Shown piece by piece: positions 25,201-33,757 of a DNA stretch of 34,126 nucleotides. The stretch spans positions 1-34,126 of the forward strand of contig CAIPEB010000313.1 in assembly GCA_903863885.1 (NCBI GenBank), read 5' to 3'. The stretch's first letter is position 1. Each line of letters begins with the position of its first letter. Under the pieces are notes generated by a model that saw only the letters and a list, made by a program, of their open reading frames with translations, was not told the DNA's origin and searched no databases. The position numbers and the translations under genes are program-made. The DNA is from an uncultured Planctomycetaceae bacterium. GTDB lineage: Bacteria > Planctomycetota > Planctomycetia > Pirellulales > Pirellulaceae.

Positions 25201-26751
25201 CCTTCCGATCTGGTGATCCACTTCGCCATTCGGGACACGGGCATCGGCATAGCGGCGGAAAAGCAAGAGGCGATCTTCAGGAGGTTTTCTCAGGTCGATG
25301 CCTCGACGACACGCCGATTCGGTGGAACCGGTTTAGGACTGGCTATCGCCAAGGAACTCACGGAGCTGATGGGCGGTGAAATCGGTGTGGACAGCGAACT
25401 GGGGATGGGATCTGAATTCTGGTTCACGATACTCCTGCGGCGCGTACATCGGGAAAACTCGACGGACGCGGCCGCAGATGAAATACCCGTTCCATTGCCC
25501 GCGCCGATTACCGGACGGCAACAGAACCGGGCGCGGATCCTGGTTGCCGAAGACAATCCTGTCAATCGGGAGGTGACGATCGGCATCCTGGGCAGATTGG
25601 AAATCCAAGCGGATGCCGTGGCCGACGGAACCGAGGTGATCGAAGCGCTGAAGGCGGTCCCCTACGACCTGGTGCTGATGGACGTGCAGATGCCCGGACT
25701 CGATGGCTTGGAGGCCACTCGCGTCATTCGGAATCCGCAGTCGGCCGTCATGAATCACCAGATCCCGGTAATTGCCGTAACGGCCAACGCCATGCGAGGC
25801 GATCGCGAGCGCTGTCTGGTGGCCGGCATGAACGACTACATCAGCAAGCCGGTGTCCCCTCAGGCGCTGGCGGAAGTACTGGACGCATGGCTGCCGTCGA
25901 ACGCCCAACGAACGCGGCCCGGTGGTTCGGCTGATGCGGACTTGCCCGGCGAGTTCGCGCCTGCAGGATCGATATTTGATAGGGCCGGCATTGTGGCTCG
26001 ACTGATGGGAGACGAAGCACTGGCGGATCAAATCCTGTCCCGCTTTCTGGAATCCGTGCCGTCACAGATCGAGTCGTTGCGAAAGTGTGTGGAAACCGGC
26101 AGCTTGGCTGCGGCTCAGCGTCAGGCTCATGGCATCAAAGGGGCGGCCTCGAATGTCGGCGGGGAATTGCTGCGTCGCACAGCACAGCATATCGAGGAAG
26201 CTGCCCGCGCCGGGGACGCGGCAGCGGCCGGCCGACTGCTGCCGCAACTGGCGGAGCAGTTTGAACAATTTCAGAAGGTCGCATCGCCCTCCATCCGCGG
26301 GCCTCAGGCCTCGGTTGAGAAGCCCCTCGCGGTGCCGGACACGCGAACGCCGGACTTGGCGCAATCGGCCGGCTGCTCAGCAATTGCCGCTCACCAGGTT
26401 GAACGGATCGAGGGGTATTCGGGCAGGGAATTCGACATGCTGGACTTCGGAGCCATCCAGTTGGACAAGGACGGTACAATTCTCAAGTACAATGCTTACG
26501 AAGGCCGGTTGTCCGGGCGCGATCCGGTACGCGTGATCGGCAAGAACTTCTTCACGGAAGTTGCCCCTTGCACAAACGTGAAGGAGTTCGCCGGTCGCTT
26601 TCGAGCGGGTGTTGCTAACGGCGATCTCCACGAGACATTCCCTTACCGGTACCTATTTCCCGACCGCTATATCGACGTGGAGATTACGATGATCTCCAGC
26701 AGCGACGGACAAGGAGCGTGGATTTTTGTGGAGGAACGACGGTCGCATTAG
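22264..26751 (+). CDS. Cytosolic hybrid histidine kinase: six PAS, HisKA/HATPase, receiver, HPt and C-terminal PYP-like domain
   Basis: The product has 1495 residues (ATG 22264) and no membrane segment. Six PAS/PAC modules span about 20-145, 144-275, 276-400, 401-525, 560-685 and 689-805, each ending in a D-I/V-T-.-R/H type motif. HisKA carries H842 ([18 protein letters not shown]). The ATPase has [17 protein letters not shown] and GGTGLGL. The receiver (about 1091-1210) has D1140 (VLMDVQMPG) and the HPt (about 1235-1340) has H1289 (AHGIKGAA), completing an internal phosphorelay. The last 100 residues (about 1395-1495) align without gaps to photoactive yellow protein. They keep Y1409 (PYP Y42), E1413 (E46), R1419 (R52) and C1436 (the p-coumaroyl-binding C69), with Ser for T50 and Asp for M100. 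It therefore may be a blue-light sensor with the photoreceptor at the far C-terminus. No DNA-binding output domain or cognate regulator is adjacent. Confidence 0.95.
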   Translation: MHISHPADTDAAPARLAGERRPGAFMEQSLVGFAELDLSGRHLHVNELLCEMTGYSAEELRGMPFWDLTDPRDAPTDQAAWDTALRLGKSSVSERRFRRKDGTTGWARVSLVAVRDATDAPQGGVVFVLDITQHRQADQMLRDSEWKYRVVADNTYDWEFWLDPHGKFVYCSPSCERITGHAPDAFIADMSLMTAIVHPEDRARYMEHACHAVSDGMAGEFCFRIVRPDGGQRWIEHVCQPVRDGGGVFAGRRGSNRDITDRKGREAQLEQTRNQLDDTQQIAHLGSWEYVAATHETVSTDEQKRIFGLTPNQPSPSYEEILNRYIHPEDAAELDLCFRNAFRSRTTFEAESRIVRPDGSVRYIYNKAEPYFDESGNLVRYVGVTLDITDRKKAELELLRSNERLELAKQAAEQGIWDWNMVSGGLDWSPEIFTLFGLRPEVHRPSFAAWEAALHPHDRVSARFCIEEAVRDHTLLDSEHRVVHADGQVRWIRVIGRAAYDDVGRPLRMTGICVDVTERHALQEKIRQWTAELENTVAIRTAELTNAQTRTSQALERMTASELRFRTIFEQAPLGIAMIDSRTGQIQELNERFAEITGRTRDEMVSIDWMSITHPDDAQADLQNMARLDSGQISGFQMDKRYLRPDGSSIWISMTIAPVAVEAGESPRHLCMIEDITDRKEAEDRIRSITDAAQDAIIMMGPRGTVTYWNPAAESILGYSAEEAIGMSLHEQLAPERYRAAFHAAFSEFSRTGRGNLVGKRVELFARRKDGQEIPVSISLTAVMLQGNWHSVGILHDITERLEMEEQIRRWNVELERRVADRTVELAVANAAKSEFLANMSHEIRTPMNGVIGMTRLLLDTLLTSEQRRYAETIRASGESMLTLINDILDLSRIEAGKLQLEMMAFDLHALLDDCAAPLVLRAREKGLDFTWGAAPGIPRRVTGDPGRLRQVLNNLVGNAVKFTDKGRVTVLASLLKETPSDLVIHFAIRDTGIGIAAEKQEAIFRRFSQVDASTTRRFGGTGLGLAIAKELTELMGGEIGVDSELGMGSEFWFTILLRRVHRENSTDAAADEIPVPLPAPITGRQQNRARILVAEDNPVNREVTIGILGRLEIQADAVADGTEVIEALKAVPYDLVLMDVQMPGLDGLEATRVIRNPQSAVMNHQIPVIAVTANAMRGDRERCLVAGMNDYISKPVSPQALAEVLDAWLPSNAQRTRPGGSADADLPGEFAPAGSIFDRAGIVARLMGDEALADQILSRFLESVPSQIESLRKCVETGSLAAAQRQAHGIKGAASNVGGELLRRTAQHIEEAARAGDAAAAGRLLPQLAEQFEQFQKVASPSIRGPQASVEKPLAVPDTRTPDLAQSAGCSAIAAHQVERIEGYSGREFDMLDFGAIQLDKDGTILKYNAYEGRLSGRDPVRVIGKNFFTEVAPCTNVKEFAGRFRAGVANGDLHETFPYRYLFPDRYIDVEITMISSSDGQGAWIFVEERRSH

Positions 26752-27275
26752 CCGAGGCACTCGGCAAGCGGCGAGTCAACTGAGGCGGGAGCGGGCAACC
26801 CGCAAATCGAGCGATCCTCGCGGGTGTCCTGGGTGAACCGGCCGCGCAGGACGGGAATGCCGAATCAACCAGCGACCGCTCTCCCGCCAAGTCATCGGGG
26901 CTTCGTCCAGGCGGCTTGGCGGCGCCCTGGAACTCGCTTGAAAATGGGCAGAGTGATCGACTCGCGAGCGCTGATCGCCAGCGTCGAACCAGTTCGCTGA
27001 CGCCGGCGGAAGTGGCGAAGGGCAGGGGAGCCGCCGGCCCCCCTCGGGGCTTGTCTTACGGGCCGGTGCCGAACACTCGCGGATTTCTCATTCCGGAGTG
27101 TTGCCCGGTTTGTTTCCGGTCCGAGGCATCTCTTATCCACGCAGTCGCACGGTAAGATCTCCCAGTCAGGGACAGATCGCCGGAAATGCGGACAACACGG
27201 CAAGATTTCGCGTTACACCAAGGCCGCTGCGATCGACTATCGCATTGAGCCGCTGGGAATAACGAGTAACAGAGC
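26752..27275. other. Non-coding gap between hybrid kinase and ECF sigma gene
   Basis: These 524 bases hold no supported gene. Candidate frames are short, Arg/Pro-rich and lack domains. GC-rich inverted stretches around 27030-27055 could form hairpins, but no T-run follows them. The promoter of the sigma factor unit should be here; none can be named with confidence. Confidence 0.45.
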
Positions 27276-27794
27276 ATGACCGATTGGGAAGATGTGGTAG
27301 GCAGGCACATAGAAATCGTGCAGCGCACGGCCTATCGTCTCGTCGGAAATCATGCAGATGCTTGGGATTGCATCCAGGATACGTTTCTGGAGGCGGTGAA
27401 AATGAACCGGCGCGAATCGGTTCGAAACTGGTCTGCCCTGCTTCGGCATCTGGCCACAGTCAAGGCACTGGATCTGCTGCGCAGCCGCTTTCGGCGACGA
27501 GCTCGATGCAATTCGAACGCGGATCCGGCACAGGCCCTCAGTCGGGAACCGGAGCCAAACCGTCATGCCGAGGCGAATGAACTGGCTGACCGGTTGCGCG
27601 TTGCCGTGACCAAGTTGCCGCGCCGGCAGGCCGAGGTCTTTTGTCTGACCTGCTTCGAGCAGATGAGCAGCGAGGAAGTTGGCGAGCGGTTGGGGATCAG
27701 CCCGACCGCAGCTCGGATGCTGTTGTTTCGTGCGCGTGAGAGCCTGCGACATCTCTTGGAGCCACTCGACTGCAAAGTCGAACGAACTAACTGA
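27276..27794 (+). CDS. RNA polymerase ECF sigma factor
   Basis: This 172-residue protein has region 2 (about 8-75) with VQRTAYRLVGNHADAWDCIQ, DTFLEAVK and the NWSALLRHLATVKALDLLRS segment. Region 4 (about 108-165) has LPRRQAEVFCLTCFEQMSSEE and VGERLGISPTAARMLLFRAR. It is a compact group 4 factor. The next gene starts 11 bp later and encodes a protein with one membrane helix, so the two probably form a sigma/membrane-partner pair of the planctomycete kind. Its targets may include the carbohydrate genes downstream, which is only inferred from position. It is not closely similar to the sigma factor at 13875. Confidence 0.94.
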   Translation: MTDWEDVVGRHIEIVQRTAYRLVGNHADAWDCIQDTFLEAVKMNRRESVRNWSALLRHLATVKALDLLRSRFRRRARCNSNADPAQALSREPEPNRHAEANELADRLRVAVTKLPRRQAEVFCLTCFEQMSSEEVGERLGISPTAARMLLFRARESLRHLLEPLDCKVERTN

Positions 27795-27805
27795 GGAACG
27801 GGAGG

Positions 27806-29119
27806 ATGGGAGACCCCAAAGACTTCAATCCTGATGACTTGCTGGACCGGGCGGTGGACGCCGTGCTGCGCGTGCCGATCCCCGAGGAATTGCCGCCGGA
27901 TCGGGTCGCTCAATTAGTGGCTGCGGTACAGCAGGCGGCAAATCGGCCAAGTCCGTTCACGCTGATGGAGAGGATTCGGAACATGAAACTGACGACGAAA
28001 CTGACTGTGGCCGCCACTATCGCGGTCGCCCTTGTGGGGCTGATGCCTTGGCTGGTGCCGGGCAACGGGCTTGCCGTGGCGTTTGCCGATGTCTCCGAAG
28101 CACTGAACAACGTCCGCAGCGCAACCTGGAAAACCACATCGACCACCGAAATCGAGACGCCTGAAAAGAGGACCGTGACGCTGAGTTCGGATGCGATGTT
28201 CCTGGCACCATCCCGCGAACGGTCGGAGACGAAGGCATCGGGCGCGAAAACAGCGGCTGTAAGCATCGTTGACGGCCAGAAAAACAGGATCATCACGCTC
28301 GAGCCGACACAAAAGACGGCCACGATCATCGATCTGAAGAACTTGCCGGCCGGAGATAGTCCATTCGGCCGGACTTTCCAGAGTTTGCGAGAGCTTGTGG
28401 CAAATGCCCAATGCGAAAAAGCCGGCAAAGTGGAACGGCTTGGTCGTAAGGCAATCGATGGCCAGGCAGCCGAGGGATTCCGCGTTGAATTGGGGGCGAT
28501 GCAGGTCGAAATCTGGGCGGACCCGAAGACGTTACTTCCGATTCGCGTCGAGTATAGGGGCAAGGAACCACGCACCACCCTCATCATGACAGATTTCCGA
28601 TTCAACGTGCCCTTGGACGAGTCCTTGTTCAGCGTTGAAGTTCCGTCCGGTTACGCCGTCCAGCAGTCAGCGCAGGTCGACGCTTCCAAGCCCTGGGTAT
28701 TTTTGACCGGCGCGTTAAGGGTGGCGGCCGAATGCAACGAAGGTTTGTTTCCTCCATCATTGCGTGGCGAGCAAGGTATTGTCAGCGTCATACAGCGAGG
28801 CATGCCGGCGCTGCTGGAGAAGCACAAAGGCTCGCCAAGCGAACTGATGCAGTCGATCGCGGATGTCAGCATGAATCTCGGCGGTCTGCTGGGCTTCATC
28901 AATGCCGCGCCGCCCGATGCGGTGCATTATGCCGGCAAGAACGTGAAACTCGGTACGCCAAACCGGCCGGTTCTCTGGATTTCGCCGCCGAAACTGCGAG
29001 GAAGGTGCATCGTGATCTACGCCGACCTGACCGTCCAGGAAGTGCCGGCGGAGCAGGCGCCGAAGCTGCCGGAATCGAGCGACACTTCCAAGTCGCAAGC
29101 GACGGAAGCAAAAGAGTGA
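27806..29119 (+). CDS. Membrane-anchored LolA/RseB-like protein, putative ECF partner
   Basis: This 437-residue protein has a cytosolic N-terminus of about 60 residues (LLDRAVDAVLRVPIPEELPP), suited to binding a sigma factor. One membrane helix follows at about 62-80 (TKLTVAATIAVALVGLMPWL), then an external domain. That domain shows the LolA/RseB-like pattern: FADVSEALNNVRSATWKTTS, repeated beta strands, then GFRVELGAMQVEIWADPKTLLPIRVEY and FRFNVPLDESLFSVEVPSGY. This resembles planctomycete outer-membrane-lipoprotein-sorting-like proteins, many encoded after ECF genes. Like MucB/RseB folds, the domain may sense lipids or damaged surface components. GAGGAA 7 nt before the ATG supports the start, and the 11-bp gap after the sigma gene supports an operon. 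An extra C-terminal domain (about 300-415) and Lys/Glu-rich tail are not recognised. No zinc-binding ASD motif is seen. Confidence 0.8.
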   Translation: MGDPKDFNPDDLLDRAVDAVLRVPIPEELPPDRVAQLVAAVQQAANRPSPFTLMERIRNMKLTTKLTVAATIAVALVGLMPWLVPGNGLAVAFADVSEALNNVRSATWKTTSTTEIETPEKRTVTLSSDAMFLAPSRERSETKASGAKTAAVSIVDGQKNRIITLEPTQKTATIIDLKNLPAGDSPFGRTFQSLRELVANAQCEKAGKVERLGRKAIDGQAAEGFRVELGAMQVEIWADPKTLLPIRVEYRGKEPRTTLIMTDFRFNVPLDESLFSVEVPSGYAVQQSAQVDASKPWVFLTGALRVAAECNEGLFPPSLRGEQGIVSVIQRGMPALLEKHKGSPSELMQSIADVSMNLGGLLGFINAAPPDAVHYAGKNVKLGTPNRPVLWISPPKLRGRCIVIYADLTVQEVPAEQAPKLPESSDTSKSQATEAKE

Positions 29120-29335
29120 AGAAACCCGAGCGGGTGTGCAGGTTCATCGGCTTCATGAATTAGGCCGGCTTTCCCCGTCGGCCCGCAACTCATAGAGCGT
29201 GCATCTTCATGGGCTGACTGCGAAAGGGGCTCGTAAATGGGCCCGTTCCAAGAAACAATCAGTGTCGCACGGGGCATTCCTGCGGCAGTTGTTGTCGCTA
29301 TTGCCACCCTGGCCTTGTTCTGCAAGGAGCCTCGA

Positions 29336-31666
29336 ATGATCCGGCATTCGCGAACTGATCGCTTGGCGAGTTTCTTCATCACCGGCGCCGTTGCACTATG
29401 TTCGGCTTTCGCCTGGGCCGCTTCGCCCGTCGAGCCGAACGTGGAAATCGCATCGGCATGGTGGCCCGAAATGGAGAATACGTGGGTGCCGATCGGTTGG
29501 AAGGACCACCCGCTGCGCTTCAACGTTCTCTACAACGGCACGCTCGTTGCGCAACCGGTTCGCTATCCGGCCCGCGGTCAGGGTGTGCAGCTTTCTTTCC
29601 TGCTTTCGACTACTGGAGAACCGCCTGCAAACACAGGCCTGAAACCCTATCAATTACGTTCCAAAGACGGCGGCGTCGGGGACCAAGGCTGGACTGACAA
29701 CGCCGCTCCGGTTCTCTGGACACGCTCTCCATTCGACAGCCGGATCCTGCGCCAAGAGGTGTTTGCGCATCTGCCGGGCGGCGGTTCGGTGAAGACGGGA
29801 AACGAGCCGCTCTTTGCCTGGATGCGACTCGCCGCGGAGCATTCCACGCCGGGCGGTGCATTCCTGCTGATCAGGGTCAATCAGCCGCATCTCCAGACCG
29901 AGATGGATCGGTATATCAACCTCCTCGCAAATCCGGCGGCGTCCGCCTATCCGGGTTCGCTGCGTCTGGAGTCGACAACGCCCGGGATGCACTTGCTTCT
30001 TGACGACACTGGAAAAGTGCGATTGGTCGTGAGATCAAACCCACCGGCCGACCTGTCGCTCGTGGATCAGCGTCCAGCGTTGCCGGATGTCTATCTGAAG
30101 ATGGCGATTTCGGAAGGACATGCCGATTTGATTGTGCCGCTGGTGCCCGTCACGCGAGACGTGATGGACGCGGAACTGGCCGTGGGACGCGATGCTGCCT
30201 TGCAGGAAGCGGACTGCTTCTGGTCCAAGATTCCGGCTACCGCAGCCCGTGTCGACACGCCGGAGCGATTGGTGAACGAAGCGGCTCGGCAGGCGATCCG
30301 GTATTGCGAGGTGATTGCTGAGCGGCATCCGGACACAGGGCAGTACTCGCTTCTGTCCGGCTCCTGGCACTATGAGAAACTCTGGGCCACGCCGACGTCG
30401 ATGAACATCACGATGATCCTGGACGGCCTCGGACACCACGCGACGGCCGAAAAATACCTGGAGATCTTCAGGCAGGAGCAGGGGACGATCGTGCCGCCGG
30501 GCAAGGCCTACCATGCGCACGCCGGCCATTTCGCCACTCCCCGGCAGTTCACGTCGATCGATTGGCTGACGGACCACGGCGCGATTCTCTACGCTGCGTC
30601 GCGCCACGGGCTCGTGACCGACGATCCGCAGTTTCTCGATCGCTGGACGGAGCCGATCATCAAGGCTTGCGAGTTCATTCGCGATTTTCGTGCCAGCGGC
30701 GCGCAGGAAGGCGTGAAGGGCATTCTGCCCGCGGCGGTTCCCACGGACACGGGAGTTCAGGAGCAGTCTGTCTGGACCGACGGTTGGAACTACAAAGGGC
30801 TAAGCACGGCCGTGCGTCTGCTGCAGCGGATCCATCACCCGCGGGCGGCGGAGTTTGCCCGGGAAGCCGATGCTTACCGGGACGCTTTTCTTGCGGCGAT
30901 GCGTTCGGCTGCGCCGCAGATGCCGGAGTGGACGGATGCTGATGGCAACAAGCACCGACTTGTCCCCACTGCACTGCCCGCGGGCGGCGACCTGAAGTAC
31001 CCGTTCTACCTTGATACCGGGCCCTTGTTCCTCGTCTATGGTGACCTGATGACTGCTGACGACCCGCTGATGCGTTCGACCTTGCATTACTTTCGCAATG
31101 GTCCGAACCGGAGCAGCTACAGCTTGGCCGGTGCATGGTACCAGACGGTCAGCCTGCAGCACGAGATTTCCAGTTGCGAGCCCTGCTACAGCTGGAACGT
31201 GTTTCATGCCTGGCAGGCGGCCGATCGCGCCAAGTTTCTTGAGGGCCTGTACAGTCTGCTGACCGGTGCCATGTCTCGCCGCACTTCGATTGGCTGCGAG
31301 CACCGCGGCGGCGTCAGCGGCACACTGTTTTCCGTGCCATTGCCGATCGAGTTCGTCCGGCTGTCGGTCATCGACGACCAGCTCGAGCCGGGTGCACTGC
31401 ATCTTCTGCGAATGGTGCCGCTTGGCTGGCTGAAAGCCGACCGGCCCACGGTATTTGCAAGCATTCCGACGGAATTCGGTCCGGTGACTTTGCGTTTTCA
31501 ACTCCAGGAACAGGGGAGACGCCTGCGTGTGGACTTTGCACCCGAGTTCCGGCATGCGCCGCAACGGATTCAGCTGCACGTTCCTCCCCTCGGCGAACTG
31601 ACCGAAATCGCGATCGGCGACGCAGTGCGCGCAGCACATCCTGGCGATGTGATTCCGCTGGAATGA
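29336..31666 (+). CDS. Secreted six-hairpin ((alpha/alpha)6-barrel) glycosidase-like protein
   Basis: The ATG at 29336 has AAGGAG 7 nt upstream and begins a clean signal peptide (about 1-29, ending CSAFAWAASP), so it is preferred over the in-frame ATG at 29237. The mature protein of about 747 residues has an N-terminal beta-rich domain to about residue 300. It is followed by a helical-barrel part with LVNEAARQAIRYCEVIAERH, WHYEKLWATPTSMNITMIL, SIDWLTDHGAILYAASRHG and SVWTDGWNYKGLSTAVRLL. A C-terminal beta domain follows. The barrel pattern, with Trp-rich motifs and acidic residues in loops, is that of six-hairpin glycosidases. I cannot name a CAZy family. It sits tail to tail with the DUF2961 gene and probably acts on the same glycan outside the cytoplasm. 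No PUL-type transporter is nearby. Confidence 0.82.
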   Translation: MIRHSRTDRLASFFITGAVALCSAFAWAASPVEPNVEIASAWWPEMENTWVPIGWKDHPLRFNVLYNGTLVAQPVRYPARGQGVQLSFLLSTTGEPPANTGLKPYQLRSKDGGVGDQGWTDNAAPVLWTRSPFDSRILRQEVFAHLPGGGSVKTGNEPLFAWMRLAAEHSTPGGAFLLIRVNQPHLQTEMDRYINLLANPAASAYPGSLRLESTTPGMHLLLDDTGKVRLVVRSNPPADLSLVDQRPALPDVYLKMAISEGHADLIVPLVPVTRDVMDAELAVGRDAALQEADCFWSKIPATAARVDTPERLVNEAARQAIRYCEVIAERHPDTGQYSLLSGSWHYEKLWATPTSMNITMILDGLGHHATAEKYLEIFRQEQGTIVPPGKAYHAHAGHFATPRQFTSIDWLTDHGAILYAASRHGLVTDDPQFLDRWTEPIIKACEFIRDFRASGAQEGVKGILPAAVPTDTGVQEQSVWTDGWNYKGLSTAVRLLQRIHHPRAAEFAREADAYRDAFLAAMRSAAPQMPEWTDADGNKHRLVPTALPAGGDLKYPFYLDTGPLFLVYGDLMTADDPLMRSTLHYFRNGPNRSSYSLAGAWYQTVSLQHEISSCEPCYSWNVFHAWQAADRAKFLEGLYSLLTGAMSRRTSIGCEHRGGVSGTLFSVPLPIEFVRLSVIDDQLEPGALHLLRMVPLGWLKADRPTVFASIPTEFGPVTLRFQLQEQGRRLRVDFAPEFRHAPQRIQLHVPPLGELTEIAIGDAVRAAHPGDVIPLE

Positions 31667-31673
31667 GCAGTCT

Positions 31674-31688
31674 GCGGGTCATTCCCGC
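31674..31688. terminator. Weak hairpin between convergent genes
   Basis: GCGGG, loop TCATT, CCCGC forms a 5-bp stem in the 12-bp space and first codons between two convergent genes. It overlaps the stop codon of the minus-strand gene. With no T-run it is a poor terminator candidate, but its position suits a bidirectional role. Confidence 0.25.
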
Positions 31689-33757
31689 TTCACCCAGAGA
31701 TAGTCTAAACCTACGACGCCGGCTTCCACGCATTCGAGCGCGACCTCATGCGGGCCGGCCGTCAGTTCGATGGCAGGCAGGTTGACATTGAGGATGCGCG
31801 GCGCGAATGCGGAGCGCAGGCTGAACTGTCCGCCCTCGCCACCGGGCAACGGCTTGCCATCCACCAGCACGCGGACCACGGCGCCGTCGGGGCGATGCAG
31901 CGCCACCAGGTGAATCGCATTGTTCCCGCCTTCTTCCACAGGCAAAGTAAATTTCAGCTGAGCGCCCTTCTCGGCTTGCCACTGAGTGACCTTCAATTGC
32001 GTCGCCAGCGGACAGGCGGCGGGTTCAATGCGGCCCGCAGTGACGACGGGCTGCAGTTGTTCGGGGAACAGGAACCGAGCACCGGTGGCGCCTCCCGCGG
32101 CTTTCGGCTCGCGCTTCGGCAGTTGAGGAATTTTCAGGTCCGAGGGCATGAGTGCGCGATGATCGTCGATCGCGCCGGGCCGCGCGTAGAGATAAGCGAT
32201 CCGCGCGTAGCTCAGGCCCGGCGTGCGGTTGTGCGACCACAACTCCAGTATTGCGGCCCACGATTTCTCGAAGGGAATTGAATCCGGAATCTGGAAGCGG
32301 TGATTGGAAACGTAACCCGACGTATCCGGCCCGGAGTCGAGCGGCTGGCCGCAGTACGGATGCGAGAACAGATTTGACCGGCTCCATGAGTAGTTGAAAT
32401 AGTCTTCAGAGCCGGTGCCGAACGTGGACGGGACGGTCTCGCCGTCCACGACGAACTTCTCGTCACCCTCGCCCCACCAATTGCCGCCCGCCGTCGGGAC
32501 GCCCGACGGATTCATGATCATCGCCGCGCAGCCGACGAAAACGCCCTTTCCGATCGTGACGGTATACGGCAGGTCGATTGCCCTGGAGTCGGCCAACAAG
32601 TCGTGATCCGCCCTCCACTTGGCGCGGAAGTACAAGGACCGCTCGTCCCACTGCCACGGCGAGACCTGGATCGAACCTGCCAGTCGCACAGCTGCCGAAG
32701 TGTAGTTCACGATCTCAAGACGCAGCGATTTCTCGAACGGCATCACCCAGCGACAGGTCATCGTGCCGTCGGGGTCCACCGAGAACGGCAGGCTGGAGTA
32801 GGGATTGACGCCCGGACCCGAGGCAAAGAAATCGCCCACGGGGGCCTCGACCTGAGGCCGTTGCGAACCGTCGCAGGAAATCCGCAGCAGGCAGCCTCGC
32901 AATGCCGCATCCAACGCGTCCGCCTGCAATCGCAGCTTCAGTTCCCGCACGGCGCCCGAACCTTTTTCAGTCGGCGACCAAGTCCACGAGCGACCCGGTT
33001 CGATCGCGCCCTGCAACTCCACTCGCGGCACGTCGCATCCGCTGGACGCCGCAAGCAATCCCGCGGCAGCGGCACGCAGTTGTTGCTCAAAGTCCTTAAG
33101 ATCCTTCTGCGAGTCAAACGTGCGAACCTCGGTTCCGGCGGGATAGAGCCGCACCTGCAGATGATAGAAGTGGAGTTCGTCCAGCTTTCCTTCCCATGTG
33201 ACGCGCAGTCCGCGAGCGAAGGGGATCGGTAAGTAGTCCGCGTCTTCCTGCGAGATTGCGTTCTTGGTATCGAGGTCGCAGCCGGCCTTCCCCACGTAGT
33301 GAGCCGTGCGGCGAGCCAGAAAATCGGCCGCCGGGCCTTCCCAGATCAGTGTTCCGTCGCCGTTTGCGCCCGGATCAAGATAAACGCGGAGCACTCCTGC
33401 CATACCGGCCGTCCAGCCGCGTACGATGGCGCCGGGGCCGTTGACCTCGGCCAGCAGGAACAGACCAGGCTGTCCGTCACGCGGCTCACGCAGCACTTTC
33501 TGGAACCCCGGGATCGGCTCGCGGCCAAAACCATCGGCATTAGAGAACCAGCCCGGTGACTCGCTGGTCGTCGAACGTCGGTCAAAGCTCGAGAACTGTA
33601 TCGTGCGATATGCCGGCTGTGGCCAACGAGCCAATTGCGCAAGGTCGGTCATCTGCTCGAGGATCGTGCCTGTCGTGATAACCGGGCCGTTCGGCTCGGC
33701 GGCGGGCAGTGTGGCAGCGACGAGACAAAGCAATGCAAACGTAAGGTTGCGTGTCAT
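31679..33757 (-). CDS. DUF2961/GH172-type secreted glycoside hydrolase
   Basis: From the ATG at 33757 (GAGGAA about 5 nt upstream) the product has 692 residues with a signal peptide (MTRNLTFALLCLVAATLPAA). The DUF2961 domain shows FSSFDRRS near the N-terminus, GPGAIVRGWTAGMAGVLRVY and DPGANGDGTLIWEGP. The strongly conserved GEGDEKFVVDGE ... GTGSEDYFNYSW block carries E430 and E451. These are 21 residues apart, the same spacing as the catalytic glutamates I recall for the bifidobacterial GH172 alpha-D-fructofuranosidase. GH172 members act on D-fructofuranosides and D-arabinofuranosides. A C-terminal beta domain (about 590-692) ends in EAGVVGLDYLWVKRE, a carbohydrate-binding-like module. The in-frame extension to 34000 lacks a signal peptide at its front and is rejected. 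The precise substrate is unknown. Confidence 0.9.
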   Translation of the reverse strand: MTRNLTFALLCLVAATLPAAEPNGPVITTGTILEQMTDLAQLARWPQPAYRTIQFSSFDRRSTTSESPGWFSNADGFGREPIPGFQKVLREPRDGQPGLFLLAEVNGPGAIVRGWTAGMAGVLRVYLDPGANGDGTLIWEGPAADFLARRTAHYVGKAGCDLDTKNAISQEDADYLPIPFARGLRVTWEGKLDELHFYHLQVRLYPAGTEVRTFDSQKDLKDFEQQLRAAAAGLLAASSGCDVPRVELQGAIEPGRSWTWSPTEKGSGAVRELKLRLQADALDAALRGCLLRISCDGSQRPQVEAPVGDFFASGPGVNPYSSLPFSVDPDGTMTCRWVMPFEKSLRLEIVNYTSAAVRLAGSIQVSPWQWDERSLYFRAKWRADHDLLADSRAIDLPYTVTIGKGVFVGCAAMIMNPSGVPTAGGNWWGEGDEKFVVDGETVPSTFGTGSEDYFNYSWSRSNLFSHPYCGQPLDSGPDTSGYVSNHRFQIPDSIPFEKSWAAILELWSHNRTPGLSYARIAYLYARPGAIDDHRALMPSDLKIPQLPKREPKAAGGATGARFLFPEQLQPVVTAGRIEPAACPLATQLKVTQWQAEKGAQLKFTLPVEEGGNNAIHLVALHRPDGAVVRVLVDGKPLPGGEGGQFSLRSAFAPRILNVNLPAIELTAGPHEVALECVEAGVVGLDYLWVKRE

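Noticed and set aside
29237-29335. Earlier ATG for the six-hairpin-type gene
   Set aside because: The ATG at 29336 has AAGGAG at ideal spacing and starts a clean signal peptide.
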